From assembly GCA_902800185.1 (NCBI GenBank), contig CADCDK010000005.1, forward strand, positions 1 to 64,000: a stretch of 64,000 bases of DNA, written 5' to 3'. The position numbers and the translations under genes were made by a program. Below are positions 8,040-16,739 of this stretch, piece after piece. The notes below the pieces were generated by a model, which was given only the letters and a program-made list of their open reading frames with translations, was not told the DNA's origin and did not search any database. Each line of letters opens with the position of its first letter. The first letter of the stretch is position 1. Source of the stretch: an uncultured Prevotellaceae bacterium (lineage in GTDB: Bacteria > Bacteroidota > Bacteroidia > Bacteroidales > Bacteroidaceae).

Positions 8040-9368
8040 TTACTTCACTCGCAGTTTCTTACCGCTTCTGATATTGTTACCTCTTATTCCGTTGAGTTTT
8101 CTGAGCTTGGCCACCGTGGTGTGGTTGCGAGCTGCGATTTGTGAGAGGGTATCGCCTTTGCGGACGGTCACGCTCTTGGTGCCACGACTACTGCGCGAGC
8201 GTACATTTCTTCTACTGCGTGAGCTTGTCTGTCTGCGCACAACGGGAGCGGGCTCATTAACTGCCACCTCAAGACGCTTAGTGAGCAATTCGTCGGCTCT
8301 ATGGGCAAAGATGGAGTCTTGGTTGTCGATGAAGGCATTGATATACTCCATCGGAAGCCTGATGGCCGACGGCTTGTTGTTGCCGTTGACAATCTGTTTG
8401 CGATACTGGGGATTGAGTTCCTGCAACTGGCTGATGCTGATGTCCAATACCTCCGCAATCTGTTCGAAGTGAACGTCTTGGTTGACGATGATCGTATCGG
8501 TCTTCACCGGCAGGTTGGTCAGCATGGGGCAGATGTTATGCTCGCAGTAGTAGTTCATGATGTAGTTGGCAGCAATGAACGCGGGCACGTAACCTCGGGT
8601 CTCGCTGGGCAGATAGGGATAGATCTGCCAGTAGTCGCGCTCGCCTCCTGAGCGGTGGATGGCCTTGTTGATATTCTCGGTTCCGCAGTTATAGGCTGCA
8701 ATGACCAGGCTCCAGTCGCCGAAAATGCGGTAGAGGTCTTTGAGATAGTGTGCTGCGGCATACGAGGAGAGTATGGGGTCGCGGCGCTCATCGACGAGTG
8801 AGTTGACTTCAAGGCCGTATTGTCGTCCGGTGCCAAGCATGAACTGCCACAGTCCGGTGGCTCCGACACGTGACACGGCGTTGGGGTTGAGTGCCGACTC
8901 GATGATGGGCAGATATTTCAGTTCCAGAGGAATGCCGTAGCTCTCCAATGCCTGCTCAAAGATGGGCATGTAGAAGTTCTGTGCTCCTAACATGATGCTG
9001 ACCGTGCGGCGCAGTCGTCCGCTGTAGCGGTCGATGAACTTCTGTACCACGTCGTTATAGGGCATCTCCATGATGGTTGGCAGACGACGCAGACGGTCGA
9101 TGTAGTCCTGTTTCTCGTAAACGGGGTTGATATTGGGCAGGTTGCAGTTGTTGTCCACCTGCAAGTAGGTATTGGTGCTATAGAGAATGAGCAGGCTGTC
9201 GAGTTCGGCATCGCTCATTGATTCGGGCATGGTTATTTCTTCCTCGTTTCCTTCGTCGTTGGTCTCAACAACGCTATCATCGTCGTATTCTTGATCCTCC
9301 ATCTGTGCATGCAGGGCGCATGGGCAGCAGAGTAGGACGGTGGATAGAAAGTAAGCAAGCTTCTTCAT
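8040..9368 (-). CDS. mltD: Lytic transglycosylase with LysM domain (MltD type)
   Basis: Cleaves peptidoglycan glycan strands in the periplasm. The 442-residue protein has a signal peptide (KKLAYFLSTVLLCCPCALHA), an acidic low-complexity stretch (DDDSVVETNDEGNEEE), an SLT domain from about residue 110 with catalytic Glu in LPIIESALNPNAVS and the ATGLWQFMLGTGRQYGL and VIAAYNCGTENINKAI blocks, a partial LysM-like region (EQIAEVLDISISQLQELN), a basic Ser/Arg linker, and a C-terminal LysM (VRKGDTLSQIAARNHTTVAK). An ATG at 9368 is preferred to the one two codons earlier. Its stop is 50 bases before rel; it follows the DUF5683 gene by about 13 bases, so co-transcription is likely. Confidence 0.95.
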   Translation of the reverse strand: MKKLAYFLSTVLLCCPCALHAQMEDQEYDDDSVVETNDEGNEEEITMPESMSDAELDSLLILYSTNTYLQVDNNCNLPNINPVYEKQDYIDRLRRLPTIMEMPYNDVVQKFIDRYSGRLRRTVSIMLGAQNFYMPIFEQALESYGIPLELKYLPIIESALNPNAVSRVGATGLWQFMLGTGRQYGLEVNSLVDERRDPILSSYAAAHYLKDLYRIFGDWSLVIAAYNCGTENINKAIHRSGGERDYWQIYPYLPSETRGYVPAFIAANYIMNYYCEHNICPMLTNLPVKTDTIIVNQDVHFEQIAEVLDISISQLQELNPQYRKQIVNGNNKPSAIRLPMEYINAFIDNQDSIFAHRADELLTKRLEVAVNEPAPVVRRQTSSRSRRNVRSRSSRGTKSVTVRKGDTLSQIAARNHTTVAKLRKLNGIRGNNIRSGKKLRVK

Positions 9369-9381
9369 AATCATGTTTTGT

Positions 9382-10110
9382 TTAAAAATTCAGACTGCAT
9401 TGCAGTCCCAATGCTGAGGAGCGTAGGGGATTGCGGTCGCTCTGGTTGTTGAGTACGGCCGGCGAAACCCGTAGGCTCAGGTCTTTTGAGATGTCGAACT
9501 CCGAGAGCGATGCGTCAACGTAGGCATCGATGACGGAGACGGCATAGATGCCTATCATGACGAATACGCTGAGGTCGCGCCAGCGGCGGTAGCGGTCCTT
9601 GCGTTTGCGGAACAGCTCCTTGTACCGGTCTTTGTTGCCTTCGGTGATTTGTCGTCCCAGATGCAGGAACTGGTTGTAGCTCTGCGTGTTGGGGTCATCA
9701 TCCATGATGTCCAGATAGGCCTGTGAATAGTCGTGATACATTTGGTTGTTCCAGCGCAGGGCATAGAGACACCCCATGAATCCTCCGTAGATGATGGGTA
9801 GCTTCCAGTATTTGCGGTTGTAAATCTGTCCTGCTCCCGGAATGACAATGGCCAGCCACATCGCCCTTTTGGGGTTGGGACGCCATGTGCTCCAGTCGCG
9901 TTTGACACGGATCTTCTTTTTAACGCTGATGACGGAATCAATGGCGACGGCCTGCGTCAGCGTATCGCCAATGATAAAGTCCTCGGGACTCAGAGAGTCG
10001 GGATGAACGACGAACACGGTGTCGGCCTCCTCGACCTGAGCCGTGGCAGAACCTGTGCAAAGTGTCATCAGAATGAACAGGCCAAGCAGTATCATCGTTG
10101 TCTTCTTCAC
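9382..10110 (-). CDS. Exported DUF5683 protein
   Basis: A 242-residue protein with a cleavable-looking signal peptide (TMILLGLFILMTLCTGSATA), a charged linker, then the hallmark hydrophobic block of DUF5683 (WLAIVIPGAGQIYNRKYWKL, followed by IIYGGFMGCLYALRWNN). A second hydrophobic segment (LSVFVMIGIYAVSVIDAYVD) comes near the end and suggests an envelope-associated protein. Its biochemical function is not known. The position between parB and mltD, with 6 bases to parB, is conserved across Bacteroidota and hints at a role linking the envelope to segregation or cell-wall turnover, but that is inference. Confidence 0.85.
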   Translation of the reverse strand: MKKTTMILLGLFILMTLCTGSATAQVEEADTVFVVHPDSLSPEDFIIGDTLTQAVAIDSVISVKKKIRVKRDWSTWRPNPKRAMWLAIVIPGAGQIYNRKYWKLPIIYGGFMGCLYALRWNNQMYHDYSQAYLDIMDDDPNTQSYNQFLHLGRQITEGNKDRYKELFRKRKDRYRRWRDLSVFVMIGIYAVSVIDAYVDASLSEFDISKDLSLRVSPAVLNNQSDRNPLRSSALGLQCSLNF

Positions 10111-10116
10111 GTTTGT

Positions 10117-11040
10117 CTATTCTCCTTTTAGTTTGTCGAACAGGGCCATGATGTGTTCCAGATCCTTCTCGTCACTGAAGGGAATGCTGATCTTTCCTTT
10201 TCCTTTGGGTGAGCAGGTCAGCTGAACCTTGGTGGCAAAGAAAGCCGAGAGTCGTTGGCGCAGCAAGTCGAACTCTTGCGGCATGACGCTCTTGACTGTC
10301 TCGGGCTTTTTCTCTTCCAGGTCTTCACCGTTTTTCAATCGCTGTGCCAGTTCTTCCACTTTGCGCACGGAGTAGCCGTTCTTCTGCGTCTCCTTGAAAA
10401 GCTTGATCTGTAAAGAGGGACTGGCAACAGCCAGTAGCGCACGGGCGTGTCCCATGTCAATCTCCTTCTTTTGTAGTGCCATCTGTACCTGTGCGGGAAG
10501 ACGCAGCAGGCGGAGGTAGTTGGTGATGGCAGTACGGCTCTTTCCCACACGCTCCGAGATTTTCTCCTGTGTCATACCACTCTCTTCCAGAAGGTGCTGG
10601 TAGGCAAGTGCGATCTCAATGGCATTGAGGTCTTCGCGCTGGATGTTCTCTACCAGAGCCATCTCCATGACGCTCTCATCGTCGATGGTACGTATGTAGG
10701 CAGGAATGGCCTCAAGACCAGCTATCTGAGAAGCCCGCCAACGGCGTTCTCCTGCAATAATCTGATAGCGTCCCTCTGCGGTTTTGCGTAGTGTGATGGG
10801 CTGGATGATGCCAATCTCCCGAATGCTGGTGGCCAGCTCCTGCAGTGCCTGCTTGTCAAATTCGCGTCGGGGCTGATTGGGGTTGGCCTCAATCTGTGCT
10901 ATTGGAATCTCGTTGATGGTTGACGAGCCTTGTGTCGTTACACCAGTGGTGTCAATGAGAGCGTCAAGTCCCTTGCCACCCTCTATCTGGTCAAGTCCTC
11001 GCCCGAGGACGCTTTTGCTAAACTTCTTATGTACAGCCAT
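10117..11040 (-). CDS. parB: Chromosome-partitioning protein ParB
   Basis: Binds centromere-like parS sites and, with ParA, drives origin segregation. The 307-residue protein has the N-terminal CTP-binding ParB/Srx domain with IPIAQIEANPNQPRREFD and the GERRWRAS signature, a central helix-turn-helix (MTQEKISERVGKSRTAITNY) and GHARALLAVAS, and a C-terminal dimerisation region ending KDLEHIMALFDKLKG. The start at 11040 follows parA by 28 bases made of 8-base words. I did not notice a parS-like GTTTCACGTGAAAC nearby. It is chromosomal in type: the neighbours are housekeeping genes. Confidence 0.96.
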   Translation of the reverse strand: MAVHKKFSKSVLGRGLDQIEGGKGLDALIDTTGVTTQGSSTINEIPIAQIEANPNQPRREFDKQALQELATSIREIGIIQPITLRKTAEGRYQIIAGERRWRASQIAGLEAIPAYIRTIDDESVMEMALVENIQREDLNAIEIALAYQHLLEESGMTQEKISERVGKSRTAITNYLRLLRLPAQVQMALQKKEIDMGHARALLAVASPSLQIKLFKETQKNGYSVRKVEELAQRLKNGEDLEEKKPETVKSVMPQEFDLLRQRLSAFFATKVQLTCSPKGKGKISIPFSDEKDLEHIMALFDKLKGE

Positions 11041-11042
11041 TT

Positions 11043-11074
11043 CTTCAATACTTCAACTCTTCAATACTTCAATT
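11043..11074. repeat. Four exact-length 8-base tandem words in the parA-parB spacer
   Basis: CTTCAATA, CTTCAACT, CTTCAATA, CTTCAATT run without gaps across the spacer and into the last codons of parA. Confidence 0.75.
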
Positions 11075-11830
11075 TCTGCTGATAATCTCCTTGGCGAGTG
11101 CCAAATGGTTCTTGGCTCCCGACGAGTCGGCATCGTAGAGGATGACGGGCAGTCCGTGTGAGGGACTCTCGGAGAGCTTGACATTACGCTGGATAACCGT
11201 CTTGAATACCAATTCCTGGAAATGACGCTTCACCTCATCGTAGATTTGGTTGGCCAGTCGCAGGCGTGAGTCGTACATGGTGAGCAGGAATCCTTCAATC
11301 TCGAGCTTCGGGTTGAGTTTGCTCTTGATGATCTTGATGGTGTTGAGCAGTTTCGAGATACCCTCCAGGGCAAAGTATTCGCACTGTACGGGGATGATGA
11401 CCGAGTCGGCTGCTGTCAAGGCATTCACGGTGATCAGTCCCAGCGAGGGGGAGCAGTCGATCAGGATGTAGTCGTATTCGTCGCGTATGGGGTCAAGCAT
11501 TTTCTTGATAACCCTTTCGCGGCTTTCGAGGTTGAGCATTTCTATTTCGGCTCCCACCAGGTCGATGTGACTCGGTATGATATCCAGTCCGTCAATATCA
11601 GTTGTATAGATGGCATCGCGAACATCGGCTTTGTCAATGATACATTCGTAGAGTGAGCAGTCAACCTCTTGAATATTCACGCCCAGTCCGCTGGAGGCGT
11701 TGGCCTGCGGGTCGGCATCAACAACGAGAACCGACTTTTCGAGAGTGGCCAGTGATGCGGCGAGATTAATGGTTGTGGTGGTCTTGCCCACACCGCCTTT
11801 TTGGTTTGCTAATGCAATGATTTTTCCCAT
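11069..11830 (-). CDS. parA: Chromosome-partitioning ATPase ParA (Soj type)
   Basis: A 253-residue deviant Walker ATPase that moves ParB-parS complexes. It begins GKIIALANQKGGVGKTTTTI, which holds the P-loop with signature lysine, followed by VLVVDADPQANASSGLG, the YDYILIDCSPSLGL Walker B region and VIIPVQCEYFALEGISKL. It lacks an N-terminal DNA-binding domain, as is usual for chromosomal ParA. I chose the ATG at 11830, with AAAGGA just upstream; the ATG at 11854 would sit almost at the transcription start implied by a -7 TATCTTTG at 11863-11870 on this strand. It leads the leftward parA-parB-DUF5683-mltD-rel group. Confidence 0.96.
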   Translation of the reverse strand: MGKIIALANQKGGVGKTTTTINLAASLATLEKSVLVVDADPQANASSGLGVNIQEVDCSLYECIIDKADVRDAIYTTDIDGLDIIPSHIDLVGAEIEMLNLESRERVIKKMLDPIRDEYDYILIDCSPSLGLITVNALTAADSVIIPVQCEYFALEGISKLLNTIKIIKSKLNPKLEIEGFLLTMYDSRLRLANQIYDEVKRHFQELVFKTVIQRNVKLSESPSHGLPVILYDADSSGAKNHLALAKEIISRN

Positions 11831-11862
11831 TTTCCTTTTATTTTCTATAACCATAGAGTGTG

Positions 11863-11870
11863 CAAAGATA
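11863..11870 (-). promoter_or_regulatory. -7 element upstream of parA
   Basis: TATCTTTG on the minus strand, about 33 bases upstream of the parA ATG. No convincing -33 TTTG at the standard distance. Confidence 0.5.
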
Positions 11871-11966
11871 CGAAAAAACTATCAAATACCGATGCCAATG
11901 CTTGCAATTTTATATTTTTTGCACATATTTCTGTTTTCAGGGAGTGTCGGTCTATGGAAAAAATTG

Positions 11967-11974
11967 TATCTTTG
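11967..11974 (+). promoter_or_regulatory. -7 element upstream of surE
   Basis: TATCTTTG 26 bases before the surE ATG; a purine-rich AAAAGGAG precedes the start. A good -33 box is not evident. Confidence 0.5.
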
Positions 11975-12000
11975 CAAGACAATTTCTAAAAGGAGAATAC

Positions 12001-12801
12001 ATGAATACTACCCAACAGAGACCTTTGGTTTTGATTTCCAATGATGACGGTTACCATGCCAATGGGCTGCGCTATCTGGCCGACTTCCTGCGCGATGAGG
12101 CCGATGTCCTGATCTGTGCCCCCGACGGTGGTCGGTCGGGCTTTTCCCGTGCTTTCTCGGCCGTAACCCCGTTGACCCTTCGCCGTCGCAAGAACATGGA
12201 TGACCTGGGTGAGCATGTCGAGGTATGGTCGTGCTCGGGAACTCCCGTTGACTGCGTGAAGATTGCCTTGGACCAGCTTACTCCCGACCGCCGGCCCGAC
12301 CTTATTTTAGGAGGCATCAATCATGGCGACAATTCTACCGTGAATAACCACTACAGTGGCACGATGGGCGTGGCGGTGGAGGGATGCCTGAAGTATATTC
12401 CGTCCATCGCATTCTCCACTTGCTATTACGATCCCAAGGCCGATCTTGAGCCACTGCGTCCCTATGTACGGGCCATCGTGAGAAAGGTGCTGAAGGAAGG
12501 ACTGCCCAAGGGAACTTGTCTGAACGTGAACTTCCCCGCCCGACAGGAGTTCGAGGGCATCAAGGCGTGCCGTATGACTTGGGGAAGCTGGATCAATGAG
12601 ATTGACAAACGTCACCATCAGCGTGGCTACGACTATTACTGGATGGTGGGTAACTATCGCAACGATGAGCCCGAGGCCGAAGATACCGACCAGTGGGCTC
12701 TGAGTCACGGCTTCGTGGCCATCACTCCCACCAAGATTGACGTGACTGCCTACGACTATATGGCTTCTCTCGAAACCCAGATTGCTTCATTAGACCTTTA
12801 G
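12001..12801 (+). CDS. surE: 5'/3'-nucleotidase SurE
   Basis: Metal-dependent phosphatase acting on nucleoside monophosphates and other small phosphoesters, cytoplasmic. The 266-residue protein shows the family N-terminus LVLISNDDGYHANGLRYLAD with the metal-binding DD pair, the APDGGRSGFSRAFS loop, the WSCSGTPVDCVKIALD motif and LILGGINHGDN. The ATG at 12001 has AAAAGGAG 5-12 bases upstream; a longer frame to 11860 runs through the promoter region and is not used. It diverges from parA and is followed after 15 bases by lpxB, suggesting one transcript with lpxB and the helicase. Confidence 0.96.
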   Translation: MNTTQQRPLVLISNDDGYHANGLRYLADFLRDEADVLICAPDGGRSGFSRAFSAVTPLTLRRRKNMDDLGEHVEVWSCSGTPVDCVKIALDQLTPDRRPDLILGGINHGDNSTVNNHYSGTMGVAVEGCLKYIPSIAFSTCYYDPKADLEPLRPYVRAIVRKVLKEGLPKGTCLNVNFPARQEFEGIKACRMTWGSWINEIDKRHHQRGYDYYWMVGNYRNDEPEAEDTDQWALSHGFVAITPTKIDVTAYDYMASLETQIASLDL

Positions 12802-12816
12802 TCTTCCTCACTCCAC

Positions 12817-13962
12817 ATGAAATACTACCTGATTGTTGGCGAAGCCTCGGGCGACATCCATGCCGCAGGCTTGATGCACTCACTCAAGAAAAAGGATTCC
12901 GAAGCCGAGTTCCGCTTTTTCGGAGGCGATTTGATGGCGGCAGAGGGCGGCACGATGGTCAAGCACTACAGGGAACTGGCCTATATGGGCTTTGTGCCCG
13001 TGCTGTTGCACTTGCGTACCATCTTCCGTAATATGGACATGTGCAAGCAAGACATTGTTGACTGGCAGCCTGACGTGGTCATCCTTGTTGACTATCCCGG
13101 TTTCAACCTGAAGATTGCGAAGTTCGTCCATGCCCATACGAGGATTCCTGTTTATTATTACATCTCGCCCAAGATATGGGCATGGAAGGAATGGCGCATC
13201 AAGAGCATCAAGCGTGATGTCAGCGAACTGTTCTCCATCCTGCCTTTTGAAGTTCCCTTCTTCGAGGAGAAACATCATTTCCCCATTCACTATGTGGGTA
13301 ATCCCACGGCATACGAGGTCAGTGCCTTCAAGAAAAAGGCCCTTGCTGACAACGACGACTTCCTGCGCCGTTATCTGTCGTATCCTTCTCCTCCGATGAT
13401 TGCCATTCTCTGTGGCAGTCGCCAGCAGGAAATCAAGGATAACCTGCCTGCCATGCTTGCTGCCACCCGCCATTTGGCAGACAGCTATCAGTTGGTCATT
13501 GCGGGAGCTCCTGCCATTGAACACGAATATTATCAACAGTTCACGAAAGGCTATCAGGTGAAGGTGCTTCCTGCCGGATGGACCTATCAGCTGCTCTTCA
13601 ATGCCACGGCTGCGCTTGTCACCAGTGGTACGGCCACGTTGGAGACCGCACTCTTCAATGTGCCGCAGGTGGTGTGCTACAAGACCCCTGTTCCCCATCT
13701 CATCCGCTTCGCCTTCAATCACATTATCCAGTGTAAGTATATCTCGCTGGTCAACCTCATCGCCGACAAGGAGGTGGTGCCCGAGTTGCTCGCCGACCGC
13801 TTCTCTGTGGAGGACATCCGGAACGAGCTGATGCGGATTCTTCCCGGGGGAGATGCCCGTCAGGAACAGCTTGACGGTTACGAAGACATCATGAGAAAAC
13901 TGGGTGATACTGTGGCACCCGACAATGCTGCAAGTATCATGGTGAAGATGCTGAAGAGATGA
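12817..13962 (+). CDS. lpxB: Lipid-A-disaccharide synthase
   Basis: GT19 glycosyltransferase that joins UDP-diacylglucosamine and lipid X to form the lipid A disaccharide at the inner face of the cytoplasmic membrane. The 381 residues match the family size. Visible signatures: LIVGEASGDIHAAGLMHSLK at the N-terminus, YMGFVPVL, VILVDYPGFNLKIAK, YYISPKIWAWKEWRIKSIK, CGSRQQEIKDNLP, and the sugar-nucleotide region ATLVTSGTATLETALF-like (AALVTSGTATLETALF) with PQVVCYKTP. It overlaps the next gene by 4 bases (ATGA), so translation is probably coupled. Confidence 0.97.
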   Translation: MKYYLIVGEASGDIHAAGLMHSLKKKDSEAEFRFFGGDLMAAEGGTMVKHYRELAYMGFVPVLLHLRTIFRNMDMCKQDIVDWQPDVVILVDYPGFNLKIAKFVHAHTRIPVYYYISPKIWAWKEWRIKSIKRDVSELFSILPFEVPFFEEKHHFPIHYVGNPTAYEVSAFKKKALADNDDFLRRYLSYPSPPMIAILCGSRQQEIKDNLPAMLAATRHLADSYQLVIAGAPAIEHEYYQQFTKGYQVKVLPAGWTYQLLFNATAALVTSGTATLETALFNVPQVVCYKTPVPHLIRFAFNHIIQCKYISLVNLIADKEVVPELLADRFSVEDIRNELMRILPGGDARQEQLDGYEDIMRKLGDTVAPDNAASIMVKMLKR

Positions 13963-16685
13963 GAGATGAACGTTTTCTGCCAGACGAGAGCCAACGGCGT
14001 GTCATCACGGTACAGGGTGGTTACCATTTGGTGTTAGCTCCGCCGGGATGCGGAAAGACGCAAATCCTGACCGAACGCATTCGCCATGCCCATGAACACG
14101 AAGGAATCCCTTATGATCAGATGCTCTGCCTGACGTTTACCAATCGTGCGGCGCGTGGCATGCAGGAGCGCATACAACAACGGTTGGACGATGTGGGCGT
14201 GAGCGAGGTGTATGTGGGTAACATCCACCGCTTCTGTTCCAAGTTCTTGTTTGAGAACAATGTGATTCCTGCCGAGACCTCCATCATTGACGAGGACGAC
14301 AGCATCAGTATCCTCTCACGCTATTTCGACGAAGACGAGTCGCAGGTGATAGAGAACATCAATCGGCGCAAGGCTTACTTTGAGGTTATCCATTTCTCTC
14401 ATTTCCTTCGGCAGTTGGCACATGGGCATGCCAAGGAGCTACGCATGCACCCCGAGTGCATGACGGCCGATGATGTGACGGCGTTGAGACTCGTCTCGGC
14501 TGCTCACAAGAAACCTTTCGATGCCGAGACCCTCAACGACATCTATGCCCACACTGATTTCTATACGGATGCCTTGCAAACCTCCAATTTTGATTTCGGC
14601 ATGCAGACTGTTGCTGCCCGCACGCTTCGGAAGATGGAACTGGCGAGACAGTATGAACAATACAAGAGCGAAAATAAGCTGGTTGACTTCGAGGATCTCT
14701 TGATACGGGCCTATGATGCCATGACTGAGGCAGAGTCCTACAGAACGTATGCCTGGATTCAGGTAGATGAGGTACAGGACCTGAACCCATTGCAGTTGGC
14801 CATCGTTGATCTGATCACGACCTCCCCGGAAACCTCGCTCTCATCTTCTCCTTCTCACCTCTCGACGGTTATGTATTTAGGTGATGAGCAGCAGGCTATC
14901 TTTTCTTTCATGGGTGCCAAGCTGACCACGCTCGACATGTTGCGTCAGCGATGCGGGAAACAAGTTCATCACCTGAGTACCAATCACCGGTCGCCGAAGT
15001 ATCTGCTCGATGTCTTCAACGAATATGCCAGAGTGGAACTGGGCATCAATCCGTCCTTGCTACCGAAATCCTCACATGCTTCCAGTCTCTCATCCTCGAC
15101 AGACTCTCTGTTACCGCTTCGCATCTTGCGTAGTAATGTCGTGGAATCGGAGTATTACGACGTGGCGCATGTTGCCAAGATGCTTCATGAGGCATCGTCT
15201 GACGAGACCACCGCAGTGATTGTCAACAGCAACAGCGATGCCGATCACGTGAGTCAGGAGCTTTTGAAACTGGACGTGCCTCATTTCAAGGTGTCGGGCG
15301 ATGACTTGTTTGGCTCTGCCGAGATGAAACTGTTGCTCGCCCACTTAAGTGTGCTTTCCAACGAACATAATTTCATTGCGTGGGCTCGTATCATAAAAGG
15401 AATGCGCGTATGTGAGCAGAATGCCTATGCCCGCAATTTCATGCGCGTGCTTCTCGACCACGCCATGCTACCCAGCGATTTCCTGCTCTTTGATGACAGT
15501 ACGTATGTGCAAGAGTATGCCCATGCCTGTGAACAAAAGGATATCGTGGTCTTCGACACTGAGACTACCGGCTTGAGTGTGTCTGAGGATGATATTGTGC
15601 AGATTGCCGCTGTGCGGATGAGAAGGGGAAAGGTGGTGCCTGGCTCGGAGTTCAATGTCTATATTGAGACTTCACGCGAGATTCCCCTGATGTTGGGTGA
15701 TATCGTGAATCCTGTCATAGAAGAAAGAAAACACCATCAGCTCTATTCCCATGCTGAGGCATTGACCATGTTTTTAGACTATGCCGCAGGCGATGTCCTC
15801 TTGGGACACAATGCCGATTACGACTATCATATCCTTGATGCCAACCTGAACCGGTATTTAGGACAACGGCTGGCAGACAGACACCCTCTGTATTTTGATT
15901 CACTGAAGCTGATCAGATTGCTACAGCCCGATCTGAAGGAGTATAAACTGAAATACCTGTTGGCCGTATTGGAATTGGAGGGCGAGAATGCTCATCTGGC
16001 TGATGCTGATGTGCTGGCAACCTGTTCGCTGATGAACTATTGTTATCAGCGAGCTTGTGAGATGATTCCCATGCAACGCTCGTTCATGGCAAAAGAACGA
16101 GTAAAGAACCGTGTGGCCCTTCTTCGCCGTAACTATGGGGAGTTATACCTGACCGCCCGCCAGCGGTGCTATGAGGCTCCCGAAGAAGAATGTCCGGCAT
16201 TGGTCAGCGAACTGATGCGTACCCACGACTATCTATGCGAAAACACGTTCATGGAACCTGTCAGGCAGTTAGACTATGTCATCCGCTATCTCTCGGAAGA
16301 CATGCTGAGAGATGAGCATGGAAAGAGTCTGCAAGAACAGTTGGCAGCCCATATCGTTGAGATCAATACCCTGAAAGAGGCCGACCTGTGTAACAGTCGT
16401 AGTATTGGTGACCGTGTCTTCGTTTCCACGGTGCATAAGGCGAAGGGATTGGAGTTTGACAACGTCATCGTGTTCGATGCGGTGGAAGACCGTTATCCCA
16501 GCTACTTCAACCGAAATAGTCCCGCAGGCATCGCTGAGGATGCCCGTAAGTTCTATGTGGCAATGACACGTGCCAAGCGCCGACTGTATATCTCGCAATG
16601 CATGTCTCGCATGGACTATCGCGGACAGGTTCGTCCCCGAGAGCTCACTCGCTTCATGAACTCCATCCTGAAGTTCTTTTCGTAA
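13959..16685 (+). CDS. UvrD-like SF1 helicase with an inserted DnaQ-type 3'-5' exonuclease
   Basis: A 908-residue protein combining two enzymes. The helicase starts with Walker A APPGCGKTQILTERI (about residue 27), the LTFTNRAARGM motif, Walker B WIQVDEVQDLNPLQL (about 265) and GDEQQAIFSFMGA. After the 2A-like region, a DEDDh exonuclease begins near residue 529: VVFDTETTGLS (Asp/Glu), LLGHNADYD (about 616) and AHLADADVLATC (about 679, His/Asp). Helicase motifs resume with STVHKAKGLEFDNVIVFD (about 823) and FYVAMTRAKRRLYIS (about 865). The insertion is in frame and both active sites look complete. Expected role: unwinding and trimming DNA ends in repair or replication. It is translationally coupled to lpxB. 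Confidence 0.9.
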   Translation: MRDERFLPDESQRRVITVQGGYHLVLAPPGCGKTQILTERIRHAHEHEGIPYDQMLCLTFTNRAARGMQERIQQRLDDVGVSEVYVGNIHRFCSKFLFENNVIPAETSIIDEDDSISILSRYFDEDESQVIENINRRKAYFEVIHFSHFLRQLAHGHAKELRMHPECMTADDVTALRLVSAAHKKPFDAETLNDIYAHTDFYTDALQTSNFDFGMQTVAARTLRKMELARQYEQYKSENKLVDFEDLLIRAYDAMTEAESYRTYAWIQVDEVQDLNPLQLAIVDLITTSPETSLSSSPSHLSTVMYLGDEQQAIFSFMGAKLTTLDMLRQRCGKQVHHLSTNHRSPKYLLDVFNEYARVELGINPSLLPKSSHASSLSSSTDSLLPLRILRSNVVESEYYDVAHVAKMLHEASSDETTAVIVNSNSDADHVSQELLKLDVPHFKVSGDDLFGSAEMKLLLAHLSVLSNEHNFIAWARIIKGMRVCEQNAYARNFMRVLLDHAMLPSDFLLFDDSTYVQEYAHACEQKDIVVFDTETTGLSVSEDDIVQIAAVRMRRGKVVPGSEFNVYIETSREIPLMLGDIVNPVIEERKHHQLYSHAEALTMFLDYAAGDVLLGHNADYDYHILDANLNRYLGQRLADRHPLYFDSLKLIRLLQPDLKEYKLKYLLAVLELEGENAHLADADVLATCSLMNYCYQRACEMIPMQRSFMAKERVKNRVALLRRNYGELYLTARQRCYEAPEEECPALVSELMRTHDYLCENTFMEPVRQLDYVIRYLSEDMLRDEHGKSLQEQLAAHIVEINTLKEADLCNSRSIGDRVFVSTVHKAKGLEFDNVIVFDAVEDRYPSYFNRNSPAGIAEDARKFYVAMTRAKRRLYISQCMSRMDYRGQVRPRELTRFMNSILKFFS

Positions 16686-16699
16686 GTCATCAAAAAAAA

Positions 16700-16730
16700 C
16701 ACCGGCATTCCAATCGCGGGATGCCGGTGC
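16700..16730 (-). terminator. Terminator of the OPT transporter gene
   Basis: A 12-bp stem (CACCGGCATTCC/GGGATGCCGGTG, one G-T pair) with loop AATCGC. On the minus strand it is followed by eight T residues, and it sits 10 bases after the OPT stop codon. Confidence 0.85.
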
Positions 16731-16739
16731 TGCTTTGGA

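Noticed and set aside
10117-11830. Plasmid partition module
   Set aside because: The ParA lacks a DNA-binding N-domain and the neighbours (mltD, rel, surE, lpxB) are chromosomal housekeeping genes.
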